DNA of 64,000 nucleotides from Fundicoccus_A sp052115865 (lineage in GTDB: Bacteria > Bacillota > Bacilli > Lactobacillales > Aerococcaceae): assembly GCF_052115865.1 (NCBI RefSeq), contig NZ_JBQKME010000004.1, positions 144,289 to 208,288 of the forward strand, in the 5' to 3' direction. The translations under genes and the position numbers were made by a program. Positions 18,565 through 28,611 of the stretch are shown here, in pieces (position 1 is the stretch's first letter; every line of letters starts with the position of its first letter). Under the pieces are notes generated by a model that worked only from the letters and a program-made list of their open reading frames with translations, was not told the origin of the DNA and ran no database searches.

Positions 18565-19955
18565 AGAATTACACCTTCTCTTCTAACAACCATTCTATCA
18601 TGTTTTCGCTTGCTTTTTAAATTGTAATAGAAAGACGAAACGTTATTAAATTAACATTTGAATTTTAGATATTGAGTTGTATTAAATCTATTCCGGTAGT
18701 TTCTAAAAAGAAATGTATAAGAAGATTTTATGGAACATGAACTAAGCTACTGATAATGAAAACATATTAAAGTAAATGGTTTAATCTTCAACCGAACAAG
18801 GAAAGAATAGTGCCCTATTGTAATTTCTTGTTTTCACGTATATATTAAATTTATTTAAAGGAGCTTTGATTTGACGTTTGGACTCTTGAGTAAGTTATTT
18901 TACGAAGCAATGGAAGAAACTTCATTTGAGGATTATTTAAAGGAAAACTATTGCTAACTTTAGATGGTGGTATTTCACTGGGAGCTTGCTGGAATTTTTA
19001 TTTTCTTTATAGATAAAGATGAAAGTGCTAAACATGTTTATATTAGATATAAGCACACTCGTATAAAGTCTGTTTGTTTTTTGAAAATTAACTATAATGT
19101 TTTGCTATTTAACAAGTACATTTTGTATAAAATATAATAATAAGGAAGTAGAGAATATAAATGACCCTACTTTCTTATTTGTTAATGCTTTTTTTCATTA
19201 CAATTCAACTAGCATAATCTTTTATATTTCAACTGACCCTCTACTTATGTGAAAAATATTACCGCAGTAACTTTTAATAATTCCGTCTCAATATCTGCGA
19301 TTAGATTTAGAGACGTCTATCGCTGCTTATTGCATTGAAACGCTTCAAATAAATTCTGTCCTATTTCTTCCATGTACATACGCATTCACAGAATGTAAAC
19401 ATAATTTGAGTCCTTAAAAAAATTATTCAATATAATTGTGTTTAATAAGAAAAAAATCATTTAGCCATTTTCTGTCATTATAGTTTCTAGCAGACTTAAA
19501 CAGTAAACGATCATATAAAACGCCCTTTAATAATCAAACTAAATGATGTTCGTGTTATGAAGTGTAAATATTTTTAAGTGAGATTTTATAAATTATTGCT
19601 GATATTGTTCTTATGTTTGTCATTAATTCGCAGATAGATTGATTGACTGATTATTTTTTAGGTTGATTCAATATATTGTGGAGATGTAAAGACTCAAACC
19701 TATAAATAGGCCGACTTGAGAGTGCGGAATAATCACTATTTAACACTTACAAAAAGCAGCTAACTTTTTTAATTGTTAACTGCTGTATTATTTTTAAATT
19801 CGCTTGAAGTGAAACTGAATTTTCGCCACTTTTGAAAAAAATGTTGTTTTCATCATCAATTTTAATTTACAAATGGAAATAAGCATGAAATTTCTTATTA
19901 GTTTCCTACCTGATAAGTGTTCTCAATTATATAATTTCACTTTTATATAACAATT
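18565..19955. other. Gene-poor AT-rich stretch
   Basis: About 1.4 kb without a convincing gene. A 28-codon plus frame at 18871-18957 starts with TTG seven bases after AAAGGAG and reads LTFGLLSKLFYEAMEETSFE and a short acidic end; it could be a small peptide or the start of a lost gene. A hairpin lies at 19755-19784. The rest shows nothing readable. Confidence 0.45.
19755..19784 (+). terminator. Hairpin, possible terminator
   Basis: AGCAGCTAAC and GTTAACTGCT pair (one G-U) around a T-rich loop; followed by TATTATTTTT. Confidence 0.45.
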
Positions 19956-20335
19956 CTATGTAAACTTTAATGGCTCTTCATTTATTTTGAGATAAAGTAA
20001 CATATCCGTATTAATATCCAAAATATCAATGAAAGTATTACAATCAATAGTATTATTAATACCTATTTTAAAGGTAGCATTAGAAGAATAATTTATATCA
20101 AGATGATTTAAAGGATGAGTAAATTTCCATTCTCACGTTCCTTATCATAATCATACCTTAAGTATCCCGATTCAAATACTAGTAATTCCTTTAATATTTG
20201 CCATATTTGATCTTTGTTTGGTCTTGTGTCGAAACTAGATAATATTTGCATTATTTCAGAGTCTAAATCAAGCACTCCTTGATTGTTGGATATGTCGCTC
20301 TTAAAGAGCCATCTCATCGGACTTAAATGAACCAC
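19956..20335 (-). pseudogene. Decayed gene fragment, possibly DUF2290-like
   Basis: Two frames join into one protein-like sequence: the first (20335 to about 20110) ends LRYDYDKERENGNL, the second runs HPLNHLDINYSSNATFKIG to a stop at 19956. A one-base frameshift near 20108-20120 separates them, and no ribosome site or N-terminal domain is present, so the 5' end is also missing. The RYDY...HP..HL pattern recalls the C-terminal part of DUF2290 proteins; that assignment is tentative. Confidence 0.5.
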
Positions 20336-20374
20336 TTAAAACGCTCACTCTTGAGCCAGATAAATCGGGCCATT

Positions 20375-20398
20375 GAACCATTTTCATGGTTCTTTTTT
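20375..20398 (+). terminator. Intrinsic terminator
   Basis: GAACCAT-TTTC-ATGGTTC stem of 7 bp followed by T6. No intact plus-strand gene precedes it, so it is probably a relic of a lost gene. Confidence 0.6.
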
Positions 20399-20416
20399 AT
20401 ATTTAGTTACTAATAA

Positions 20417-20601
20417 TTAATTCTATTCCCATTCTTCTCCTCAAGTCACGAAATGTTCCTATTCGTCACATTTCTGTTCTTGATACGCAGATGGGCCGTC
20501 AACAACTCTGCTTTCGCTTATCAGCTTAGCATTCGTTGGATGGACGTAGAATTAATCACTTGTGATTAATTCTACTCCCACTCAATAGTCCCTGGCGGCT
20601 T
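20417..20601 (-). other. Displaced guaA 3' end and a second degenerate copy: integration (att) scar
   Basis: On the minus strand 20601-20572 encodes KPPGTIEWE-stop, the near-invariant C terminus of GMP synthase, but the codons before it (VTKYILKGELD) are not guaA. A degenerate second tail (EWE-stop with the same TAGAATTAAT context) lies at 20440-20417. The guaA 3' end is a known integration target for genomic islands, and this is what remains at the far end after an element restores the gene at its other end. No intact guaA is in the window. The stop codon overlaps a 28-bp palindrome, TAGAATTAATCAC-TT-GTGATTAATTCTA (20547-20574). Confidence 0.7.
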
Positions 20602-20803
20602 ATCCAATTCTCCTTTTAAAATATATTTTGTTACAAAAATAGTATAACGGTAGATTGTTTAAATTCAGTAAATATCATGTAAATTTTACGTAAATATAAC
20701 TAAATTTTATATCATAATTTAATACCTATTTTTTAAGACTCCTATAATAATGCACTTAGATTGATTTTAAATATGAAAGATTTTTCATATATTTCATCAA
20801 AAA

Positions 20804-22666
20804 AAGGGGCTGGGCAATAAGTCCCAACAACACTTAGACCAAACAATATAAATAACCATCTCAGTCGATTTCAAATTACTGTGATGGTTATTTTCATTTT
20901 ATAGAGAATCTTTCTAGTATTACCCAATCTGAGTGATACCTTTTTTAAGGATGCCACTCAACTTTGTTAAATTCATGCTCATTAGAAGCAGTCCGAGATC
21001 ATTTCTCACCCCGACTTCTCCTCTGACATGAACTCTACGCACACCAAAGTTACGCTTCATACGCCCGAAAACCGTCTCAACATCAATCTTACGTTGAGCG
21101 TATTTTCGTTTGCCTGAATCGCTTTCTAATGCTTCTTTTGCTTGGTTTTTGTAGAAGTCCCACACGGCATTGATACTGATTGTCCGTTGATGACCTGAAG
21201 GTGTCAGCACAAGGGTGTCTAGTTCTGGACTGGCTTGCGTTTTATCTGCTTTATACACTTTGAAATCCCGTGTAAAGCCTGATTTGTCGGTCCGTTGGCT
21301 GTGATGGCTAAAACTAAATTGGACACCATCATGATCAACGTAACAGTCTAACACTTCATCATAGGCACAATTGTGTCGTTTGGTTGGATCGTTTTTATAA
21401 GCTTTTGTTTGTTCTTTGCGGTACATGCCATGAGGAATTAACGCTTCTTTTTCTAACTCGTTCATTAGGTAAGCGTAATTTTCCTCACTTCCATACCCTG
21501 CATCAGCTACAATACTTTTGAATAAACTTAACGTTGGTAGCGACTCAAGAAAAGGCCGTAAGGTCCGAGAATCACCTGGATTCGGAAAAATTTCAAACCC
21601 AACTACATACTGATCATTGGTCGCAATTTGGAGATTATATCCCGGTTTCAATTCACGGTTTTTCATAGGATCTTCTTTCATGCACATAAAGGTCGCACTA
21701 GTGTCTGTTTTTGAGTAACTATTTCGACCTTGGAATGTTGCGTTCGCCTGCTCATAACGCTGCTTGCGAGGTAAGAAATTAGTCACAAGCTTTCTCAAAT
21801 GTTTTTTGATTGTGCGACGCTCCCGTTTATTCGCAGAACCACCTTTAATGGCCTTTGCTTCTGCCTCAATCACTTCATCTAACGTTCCAATGCGTGCTTC
21901 AGCTGCTTGAATCATTTGATTCAAGGCTTGACTAGTATTTAATTCATCCTCAGCCATCGCTAAGGCAACCTTGCGTTCAATGAGTTCGTCATACAGTGCT
22001 TTGATATCTGCATCCAATTTCGCTTCATATTTTTCGACCGCTTTACGCCAAACAAAAGAATACTTATTGGCATCCGCTTCTACTTTAGTCCCATCTACAA
22101 ATAAAGCCTCATCTTTCAAATAGCCATGTTCACTCAAAAGAAACGTGAAGTAGATAAATGTCTTTTGAACCAATAATGACGTTTCTGGCTGGACACGAAA
22201 CGAATTAATCGAGCGATAACAGATATATTCATCGTGAGTTAACCACTTCATCGGAATCAACTCTTCATTCATTTGTACGATTTTACGGCCGCTGAAAGTG
22301 GCACGAGAATAAGCAAATAATAACATTTTGAGTAACATGCGCGGATGGTGAGCGGGACGACCTGTTAACGCAGGCGCATGAGTGAACTCTTCATCCGGGA
22401 TTGAGTCAACAAATAGACTGATAAAACGCGCATCGTGAGTGAGCGGGATATCAAAATCAAGATTTAGTACTAACGAACAATCGGGTGTGTTATAATTTTT
22501 ATACATGGAAGGTCCTCCTTTTTTTGGTCCCTATGGTTTTGTGGTTATTACTATTATACCACGGAGGCGCTTCCATTTTAATTTTAACTAATCAAAAAAA
22601 CGGGTTTCTCACAGTGATTGTGGAAACCCGTTTTTCTATTTTAGAGAAGTTTTTGCCCAGCCCCTT
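20804..22666 (-). mobile_element. IS1182-family insertion sequence, complete
   Basis: Terminal inverted repeats AAGGGGCTGGGCAA (20804-20817) and TTGCCCAGCCCCTT (22653-22666) bound a 1863-bp element with one minus-strand transposase. A strong AAACGGGTTTC/GAAACCCGTTT hairpin inside its upstream end would block incoming transcription. It lies 8 bases from the stop codon of a membrane protein gene. A target duplication is not evident. Confidence 0.9.
20920..22506 (-). CDS. IS1182-family transposase
   Basis: 528-residue DDE transposase, apparently intact. N-terminal DUF772-type domain (TGRPAHHPRMLLKMLLFAYSR) then the catalytic core with LFVDGTKVEADANKYSFVW, SIVADAGYGSEENY and the C-terminal KRKYAQRKIDVETVFGRMKRNF Glu region. 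The ATG is preceded by AAGGAGGACCTT. The element carries only this gene. Confidence 0.95.
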   Translation of the reverse strand: MYKNYNTPDCSLVLNLDFDIPLTHDARFISLFVDSIPDEEFTHAPALTGRPAHHPRMLLKMLLFAYSRATFSGRKIVQMNEELIPMKWLTHDEYICYRSINSFRVQPETSLLVQKTFIYFTFLLSEHGYLKDEALFVDGTKVEADANKYSFVWRKAVEKYEAKLDADIKALYDELIERKVALAMAEDELNTSQALNQMIQAAEARIGTLDEVIEAEAKAIKGGSANKRERRTIKKHLRKLVTNFLPRKQRYEQANATFQGRNSYSKTDTSATFMCMKEDPMKNRELKPGYNLQIATNDQYVVGFEIFPNPGDSRTLRPFLESLPTLSLFKSIVADAGYGSEENYAYLMNELEKEALIPHGMYRKEQTKAYKNDPTKRHNCAYDEVLDCYVDHDGVQFSFSHHSQRTDKSGFTRDFKVYKADKTQASPELDTLVLTPSGHQRTISINAVWDFYKNQAKEALESDSGKRKYAQRKIDVETVFGRMKRNFGVRRVHVRGEVGVRNDLGLLLMSMNLTKLSGILKKGITQIG

Positions 22667-22674
22667 GCAGAACA

Positions 22675-23334
22675 CTAGAACATTGACATATACATTGAGG
22701 CAAAATAGAGACTAACTAATATTAAGAATATTCCGCCTACTTTTGTGGTAAAAATATAAAATTCACTCGGTTCTGCATCTTTAATCGTCAATCTCACTGA
22801 AAATCTTGATATTTCTTCAGCGAATTTAAAGACAAGAATCCCAATAATCAATAAAACAAAGACTCTCAAAGATGATAAGAGGATGGAGAAATTATTGTTG
22901 CGTATTTCGGCTTGATTCTCTTTAGCATTGGCATAAGCGACATTTAATACTCCATCCAGTATATCTGAATCTTGATCTTTAGCTACCACTTCATTATCCT
23001 TGATTTCATAAGCAATGGTTTCATTAGGACTGATAAATTCTTTAGTTAAGAAATTCAGTTTACCAGTCACATTGTTAATATCCTCATTGTTGTCAATGGT
23101 CATAATTGTATTAAGGAAGATGGTGTGGCTGATACTCTGTAGCCTCTCATACTCAGGAACACTCCCCGCTTGGCTTTGATTAATTCCTTCATATTTTTCT
23201 GCTTGTTCAAGAGCTACTTCATTTAAGGCTTCATAGCGGGTAGCGACAGGAACGGTGGGCCAAAAGGAATGAATCCAGGAACCTACTAAAGCAATCAATA
23301 CCACTCCCAGTAATATGTAATACCATTTTTTCAT
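22675..23334 (-). CDS. Membrane protein of unknown function, three predicted membrane segments
   Basis: 219 residues: an N-terminal hydrophobic segment (5-24), an external-looking domain of about 120 residues with YEALNEVALEQAEKYEGI, and two C-terminal membrane helices (about 152-170 and 196-215) separated by a short charged loop. No family recognised. It starts 2 bases after the stop of the upstream exported protein, so the two are one operon and probably one envelope complex. An IS1182 copy landed just past its stop codon. Confidence 0.65.
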   Translation of the reverse strand: MKKWYYILLGVVLIALVGSWIHSFWPTVPVATRYEALNEVALEQAEKYEGINQSQAGSVPEYERLQSISHTIFLNTIMTIDNNEDINNVTGKLNFLTKEFISPNETIAYEIKDNEVVAKDQDSDILDGVLNVAYANAKENQAEIRNNNFSILLSSLRVFVLLIIGILVFKFAEEISRFSVRLTIKDAEPSEFYIFTTKVGGIFLILVSLYFASMYMSMF

Positions 23335-23336
23335 AT

Positions 23337-25121
23337 CTATTCCTCCTCTTCCTTAATAATTTCAAAGGATTCAAAGGATTCAAGGGTATATGAAGGTAAC
23401 AAATTAATTCTAAATTTATCCAACCGAATCCCATTATTACGAATCAATCCTGTCAATTTATCCCCTATTTCAACTTCCTCTTTTATTAAATCCTCTGGTA
23501 CTTGAATTAGGATTGAACTTCCTCTACTTCCTGTTTCAAAAATATAAAAGCCATTTTCTACATTAATTTCAACAATTTCACCCTGATAATTCCGAAAATC
23601 AAAATCTACACTATAGCTATTAGAAAAATTATCCATCACTCTTGAATAATAATCACTATAGATTAATGGTGTGACAAAATCTTCGTCTAAAATCGGTTCT
23701 TCAGACATGATTGATATATCATTTTCAACTTCCCCAATTAAATTTGTTTCATCATTTATTAAAGGCTCTAGCTTAGGATTTGCTAATGACTCTGTGTAGT
23801 TAGGAGCTTCACCCGCTGCTATTTCATCAGTCAAATCACGCCTTAAATATAGGACACCCTTTTTGAGACCTTCTTTTAATAGAGTAATATCTCCTAATTG
23901 AAAATCTTCATCCGTTTCTATCCATTGATCAAAAGCTGACTTGATTTCCTCTTGACTCAAACTACTATCTAATGTTTTAGTAAAAATTGAAAAATAATTA
24001 AATAAATCATCATACTTATAACCTTGCTTGAGAATTTCATCATAAAAGTTTAACTTATTGTTGGCCAACCTCAACTCGATTAAATGACGATCATCATAAA
24101 TACCTGAGTACATATAGAGTTCAAAATCTCGTCCAGGATAAAAATAAGCGGTATTGGAATCATTACCATAGCTATATAGCCCCTTTGCATCTTGGAGATA
24201 CTTATTGACCTTAAATAATTCTAAAAAGATACGATTGAGATATTCGCGATTAACAAGTGGATTTTCTATCTCCGGATAATCTTCACTAAATATATTGGGG
24301 ATATCTTCAATTTCATAATCTATCATATTATGATCATAATCAACATCCCAATTACCATGCAATTCATTAATGATTAATTGATTTGCCTGATTATGGTATT
24401 CAATGGCCAGATTTGCTTGCTCCTCATTATACTGATTGATAATATCAGTACTAATTAATAAGTCATTTTCTTGTTCTTCTGGTAGACTCCAAGCGTAGTT
24501 TGGATAGATTTCGTCATCAATTTCATCACTCAAATCTCTTTCTACGGATATAGTACTCGTGTCACGAGTGACTTTAACTTCTCCGATTTGATAAGGAGCA
24601 TCGGATTGAAAATTCTCTTTATAAGCCTGGTATATTTCATCCGCCGTAAGAGAGTTATCTAAGGTCTTAACGACTCTACCTAACAAATCAAATTCATCAT
24701 TAGAACCTAAGGGTAATCTAGAATTTCTGAAGGTAATTTTAAGTGCTTGACCTTGATTATTATCGGTAGATTCGAAGGTCCAAGCTTGATTATCACGATC
24801 AAAGATAATAAACCTTCCTTCGTCAAGATCAGATACGTCATAATACTCATTCTTAACTAAAGGAGGATCAAAATTATACTCACTAATATAGTTTATTTCA
24901 GACCGTAGTTCTTCATAAGCACGATTTATCCAAGCGGATTCAGTCATAACTTCTTCTTCTCCTGAATAATCTTCAGAATAAATATCCTCAGGTTCAAAGA
25001 TTTTAACTAATACTTTAAATAGATCTTCTTCTACGGATTCTATTTCAAATGCCTTAATATTTATTGGAGATATTAACAATACAAATATGAATACGGTAAT
25101 CCAGCTCATTCTCTTAAACAT
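23337..25121 (-). CDS. Exported protein with an internally duplicated domain, unknown function
   Basis: 594 residues starting with a signal peptide (MFKRMSWITVFIFVLL...IKA-F). Two related modules are visible: about residues 60-215 and 285-440, each ending in a block of the form KTLD(N/S)SL..EEI..(A/F)...QIGEVKV/QLGDITL...RDL(S/T)DEI...PNY. A short C-terminal beta-rich domain (YQGEIVEINVENGFYIFE, IGDKLTGLIRNNGI) may be OB-like. The protein is strongly acidic. A lipobox is not obvious. Paired with the membrane protein immediately downstream. Function unknown. Confidence 0.65.
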   Translation of the reverse strand: MFKRMSWITVFIFVLLISPINIKAFEIESVEEDLFKVLVKIFEPEDIYSEDYSGEEEVMTESAWINRAYEELRSEINYISEYNFDPPLVKNEYYDVSDLDEGRFIIFDRDNQAWTFESTDNNQGQALKITFRNSRLPLGSNDEFDLLGRVVKTLDNSLTADEIYQAYKENFQSDAPYQIGEVKVTRDTSTISVERDLSDEIDDEIYPNYAWSLPEEQENDLLISTDIINQYNEEQANLAIEYHNQANQLIINELHGNWDVDYDHNMIDYEIEDIPNIFSEDYPEIENPLVNREYLNRIFLELFKVNKYLQDAKGLYSYGNDSNTAYFYPGRDFELYMYSGIYDDRHLIELRLANNKLNFYDEILKQGYKYDDLFNYFSIFTKTLDSSLSQEEIKSAFDQWIETDEDFQLGDITLLKEGLKKGVLYLRRDLTDEIAAGEAPNYTESLANPKLEPLINDETNLIGEVENDISIMSEEPILDEDFVTPLIYSDYYSRVMDNFSNSYSVDFDFRNYQGEIVEINVENGFYIFETGSRGSSILIQVPEDLIKEEVEIGDKLTGLIRNNGIRLDKFRINLLPSYTLESFESFEIIKEEEE

Positions 25122-25242
25122 GACTTCCCCCCCTAAAAATGGTATTATATAATTTAATTATAGTTTAACATTTCAAAATTTAATTCACAATTTATTAGGT
25201 TTTATCTATGTATAGACAATAGAAAAATAAAATAAATAAAAA

Positions 25243-25266
25243 AAGTCTGTTGAATTCAACAGACTT
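25243..25266 (-). terminator. Intrinsic terminator of the bgl operon
   Basis: AAGTCTGTTG-AATT-CAACAGACTT perfect 10-bp stem; on the minus strand it is followed by T7, 22 bases after the GH1 stop. Confidence 0.85.
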
Positions 25267-25287
25267 ATTCTAGCAAATAATATTCAA

Positions 25288-26721
25288 TTAATTACCTAAA
25301 TCTTCGCCATTACTTTCAATGACTTTTTTGTACCAATAGAAGGAATCTTTACGCGAACGTTGTAAAGTCCCCTTGCCTTCATTGTCGCGGTCCACATAGA
25401 TGAAACCATAACGTTTAGACATTTCTCCCGTACCAGCTGATACTAGGTCAATACATCCCCAAACTGTGTAACCCATAAGTGGAATACCATCTTCTTCTAC
25501 AGCAACTTTAAAGGATTCAATATGCTGTCTTAAATAATCAATACGATAAGGATCATGAATGGACCCATCTTCTTCAACTTGGTCAATAGCTCCTAATCCA
25601 TTTTCTACAATAAAGAGAGGTTTTTGGTAACGATCATAGAGGGTATTCATTGTCGTTCTAAGACCTAATGGGTCAATAGCCCAACCCCATTCAGATTTCT
25701 CTAGATAAGGATTGACCGCCCCTTTAAAGGCATTCCCTTGAGTCATCGGCACATCTGTATTAGCAGGGTCCACTGAGGTCCGGGTTGAATAATAGCTGAA
25801 GGAAATATAATCTACGGTATTTTCCTTTAGTAAGACCTTATCTTCTTCAGTTAAACCAATATCAATTTGGTCTCGTTCAAAGCGTTTCAGAGCCCAAACT
25901 GGATACTCACCACGAGATTGGACATCGATGAAGAAGAAGTTATTTTGATTATCGATTTGAGCTTGACGTTGGTCTTTAGGATTGGCACTGTAGGCATAGT
26001 AGTCTCCTGCCGCAATCATACAGCCCATTTGAGCTTGAGGATCAATTTCCCGGAGTCGTTTAGTGGCTAAAGCGCTAGCTAACAACTCATGGTGAGCAGC
26101 TTGGAACATAACTGTATCCCGGTCTTCCCCTTCTTCAATATAGAGACCTGCTCCCATAAATGGTAAGTGAAGAATCATATTGATTTCGTTAACTGAAATC
26201 CAATACTTTACTTTGCCTTTGAATCGTTCAAAGAGGGTCACAGCTAATTTCTCATAAAGCTCAACCATTTCACGACTCTTCCAAGAACCATATTCATCGA
26301 CTAAATATTTTGGAACATCGAAATGGTTAATGGTTACTACAGGTTCAATACCATATTTAAGTAATTCATCAATGACATTTTCGTAGAAAGCTAAACCAGC
26401 TTCGTTAGGCTCAGCCTCAATACCATTTGGATAAATTCTTGCCCAGGCAATAGAGAAACGGTAGCATTTAAAGCCCATTTCAGCAAATAGGGTTATATCC
26501 TCTTTGTAATGGTGATAGAAATCAATGGCTTCATGACTTGGGTAATATTGGCCTTCAGGTACATCGCTATAGTGTCGGTTTCCTGCAGAAATAGGACGTC
26601 TAAACTCTCCATGAGGTATTAAATCAACATTGGTTAAACCTTTACCATCCGCTAAATAGCCACCTTCCACTTGGTTAGCAGCTGTCGCTCCACCCCATAA
26701 GAAATTTGCATCTAAGGTCAT
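25288..26721 (-). CDS. 6-phospho-beta-glucosidase, GH1
   Basis: Hydrolyses PTS-imported beta-glucoside 6-phosphates to glucose 6-phosphate. 477 residues, full length. Seen: FLWGGATAANQVEGGY at the N terminus, SVNEINMIL with the acid/base Glu, FIVENGLGAID with the nucleophile Glu, and the C-terminal SKRYGFIYVDRDNEG region, whose Lys-Tyr pattern is typical of phosphate-binding GH1 enzymes. It follows the PTS gene by 16 bases. Since that partner gene has lost its N-terminal half, the enzyme may now lack its own substrate supply. Confidence 0.92.
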   Translation of the reverse strand: MTLDANFLWGGATAANQVEGGYLADGKGLTNVDLIPHGEFRRPISAGNRHYSDVPEGQYYPSHEAIDFYHHYKEDITLFAEMGFKCYRFSIAWARIYPNGIEAEPNEAGLAFYENVIDELLKYGIEPVVTINHFDVPKYLVDEYGSWKSREMVELYEKLAVTLFERFKGKVKYWISVNEINMILHLPFMGAGLYIEEGEDRDTVMFQAAHHELLASALATKRLREIDPQAQMGCMIAAGDYYAYSANPKDQRQAQIDNQNNFFFIDVQSRGEYPVWALKRFERDQIDIGLTEEDKVLLKENTVDYISFSYYSTRTSVDPANTDVPMTQGNAFKGAVNPYLEKSEWGWAIDPLGLRTTMNTLYDRYQKPLFIVENGLGAIDQVEEDGSIHDPYRIDYLRQHIESFKVAVEEDGIPLMGYTVWGCIDLVSAGTGEMSKRYGFIYVDRDNEGKGTLQRSRKDSFYWYKKVIESNGEDLGN

Positions 26722-26737
26722 TTCAAGTCCTCCTTAA

Positions 26738-28120
26738 TTATTTGACTGAAGTAAAAAGATAATCTCCTGCCTTAATTATATCATCTGTCGTAAAAATCAC
26801 ATCTGTATAGTCTCCAGATTTAGTTACAATGACAGGTACAACTGAAGATTTTCCAGCCGCTTCAATTGTCGCAATATCAAATTGGATGAGAACTTGACCT
26901 GCCTGAACAGTATCGCCATTTTCCACTAATTTAGTAAAGCCTTGGCCATTCATTTCCACAGTATCAATCCCAATATGAATTAGAATTTCAGTTCCTAAAT
27001 CAGTAGTAATACCAATAGCATGGCCAGTATCAAATAAGGCTGTGACTTTTCCGTTAGCAGGTGCCTTAACAAGGCCTTCACTCGGTTTAATCGTAATTCC
27101 TTTACCTAGAGCCCCACTTGAGAATACAGCGTCAGGGGTTTCGCTTAATGGCATAAGTTCTCCAGATAGAGGACTGGCAATAATTTCTTCATCTTCTGCA
27201 ACTACAGGAACTGGAGTCACATCATTAGTATCATTAACTATCACATCATCAGCAACCGCCTCAGTCGCTTTATCTAATCTTTCCACAGGGAATAACATTT
27301 GTAGAACAAAAGCCACTAGGGTAGCAATAGCAAAACCAATTAAGAAATTCCAGAAATTGGCACCTAAAGTTCCATCTGGATCGATTCCTCTAAACATTGA
27401 GAAAATTCCTAAACCACCAGTACGGTAAGAAACTGTATTTGTGTAACCAATGTAAGCTCCCGCAATAGCATTAGCAATAATTGCGTAAATGAATGACCGT
27501 CTTAGAGGTAACATCAAACCATAAACTGCCGGTTCAGAAATACCAAATAGAGCTGAGAATGAAGCCGGGATAGCAATTTGTTTCACTTTGTCTTCTTTAG
27601 ATTTAATAATCAGAGCCAGTAAAACCCCTAAAATACCAAAGGTTGACATCATAGTTGTTGCACTCACTGGTTCAAAACCTTGTTCAGCTAAGAGTAAGAA
27701 CTGAATAGGAATAATTCCCCAGTGTAAACCAAAGATAACTAAAATTTGCCAGATAGCTGCTAAGAGAGTACCGAATAAGATAGGACTGATATCATAAATA
27801 CCAACAAAGAACTCTCCAATAATAGCCGATAAGAAGTTAGCAATTGGACCAATGATTAATAAGGCAATTGGGAATGCAATCAAAACGGTAAAGAATGGCG
27901 TTAAGAAAGATCTCAAAATCTTAGGTAATCGTTGGCTAAACCATTTTTCTAGCTTAGAACCAAACCAAACTGAAGCGATAATCGGAATAATTGAGGCATA
28001 GTAACCACTTCTCGGTAATATTACGGGTAAACCTAACATAGATAATTGAACATTGGATTCAAATGGAGTTCCCGCAAATAAAGTATAGAGAACCTCACGA
28101 TTATTGATAGTGCCTAAGCT
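26738..28120 (-). pseudogene. bglP: Beta-glucoside PTS permease (EIIBCA), 5' half deleted
   Basis: What remains is the second half of the EIIC membrane domain (SALFGISEPAVYGLMLPLRR) and the C-terminal EIIA domain of the Glc type with the phosphorylatable His in TEILIHIGID. The reading frame runs open upstream through AGTPFESNVQLSMLGLPV, known EIIC sequence, to about 28120 and then stops being PTS-like exactly where IS256-type terminal sequence begins. The EIIB domain and about half of EIIC are missing, so transport is lost; the EIIA domain could still be made from ATG 28039. Confidence 0.88.
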
Positions 28121-28602
28121 GGTAGTGTCAAATATTTTGTGTAACCTACATATTAAGATTGTAATATAATTAATAACTATTTATTGAATTTCACCTTGCC
28201 TTTTAGATGAATTATCATAACGACCAGTGAACTTGTACTTCCTCTCAACAAGATAATTCATCTAAAAGGCAAGGCCAGCAACCGAAGGGCGCTAGTTAAG
28301 CCTCACATGATACTTGAGGATTTTTCTGTTCCTCTTCTTAAGTTGAATTCATTAACCGGCCTTTTGAGATCTATCAGCAGTTGAAGTTCAAATGCAACCT
28401 TCCCAAAGCCTTTATGAATACGATTTGCGAACTTGGCATTATATTCTATGACATAACAATAGACTGTCTTTTCTAGGGACGCCTCATGTGGAAATTGTTC
28501 TTTAATTTTCGTTCGCTTCTTCAATTGCTTATTAAAGGCCTCGGATAGATTGTTTGTATAAAGTGATGGCCATATCTCTTTGGGAAAATGCATGAACGAG
28601 AA
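28121..28602 (-). mobile_element. IS256-family remnant
   Basis: Begins with GGTAGTGTCAAATATTTTGTGT, an IS256-type end, at the break in the PTS gene. It contains the last 96 codons of a mutator-type transposase (28303-28593, minus): TNNLSEAFNKQLKKRTKIKEQFPHE, matching the conserved C-terminal TTNxIE..N..L..R block. The N-terminal three quarters and the other end are gone. The piece also carries a 23-bp perfect inverted repeat between the end and the transposase stop. Confidence 0.8.
28194..28274. repeat. 23-bp perfect inverted repeat
   Basis: CCTTGCCTTTTAGATGAATT plus ATC (28194-28216) is repeated inverted at 28252-28274 around a 35-base spacer. It lies inside the IS256-like remnant downstream of the transposase end and would form a very stable hairpin. 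Confidence 0.9.
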
Positions 28603-28611
28603 AAGGTTCTT

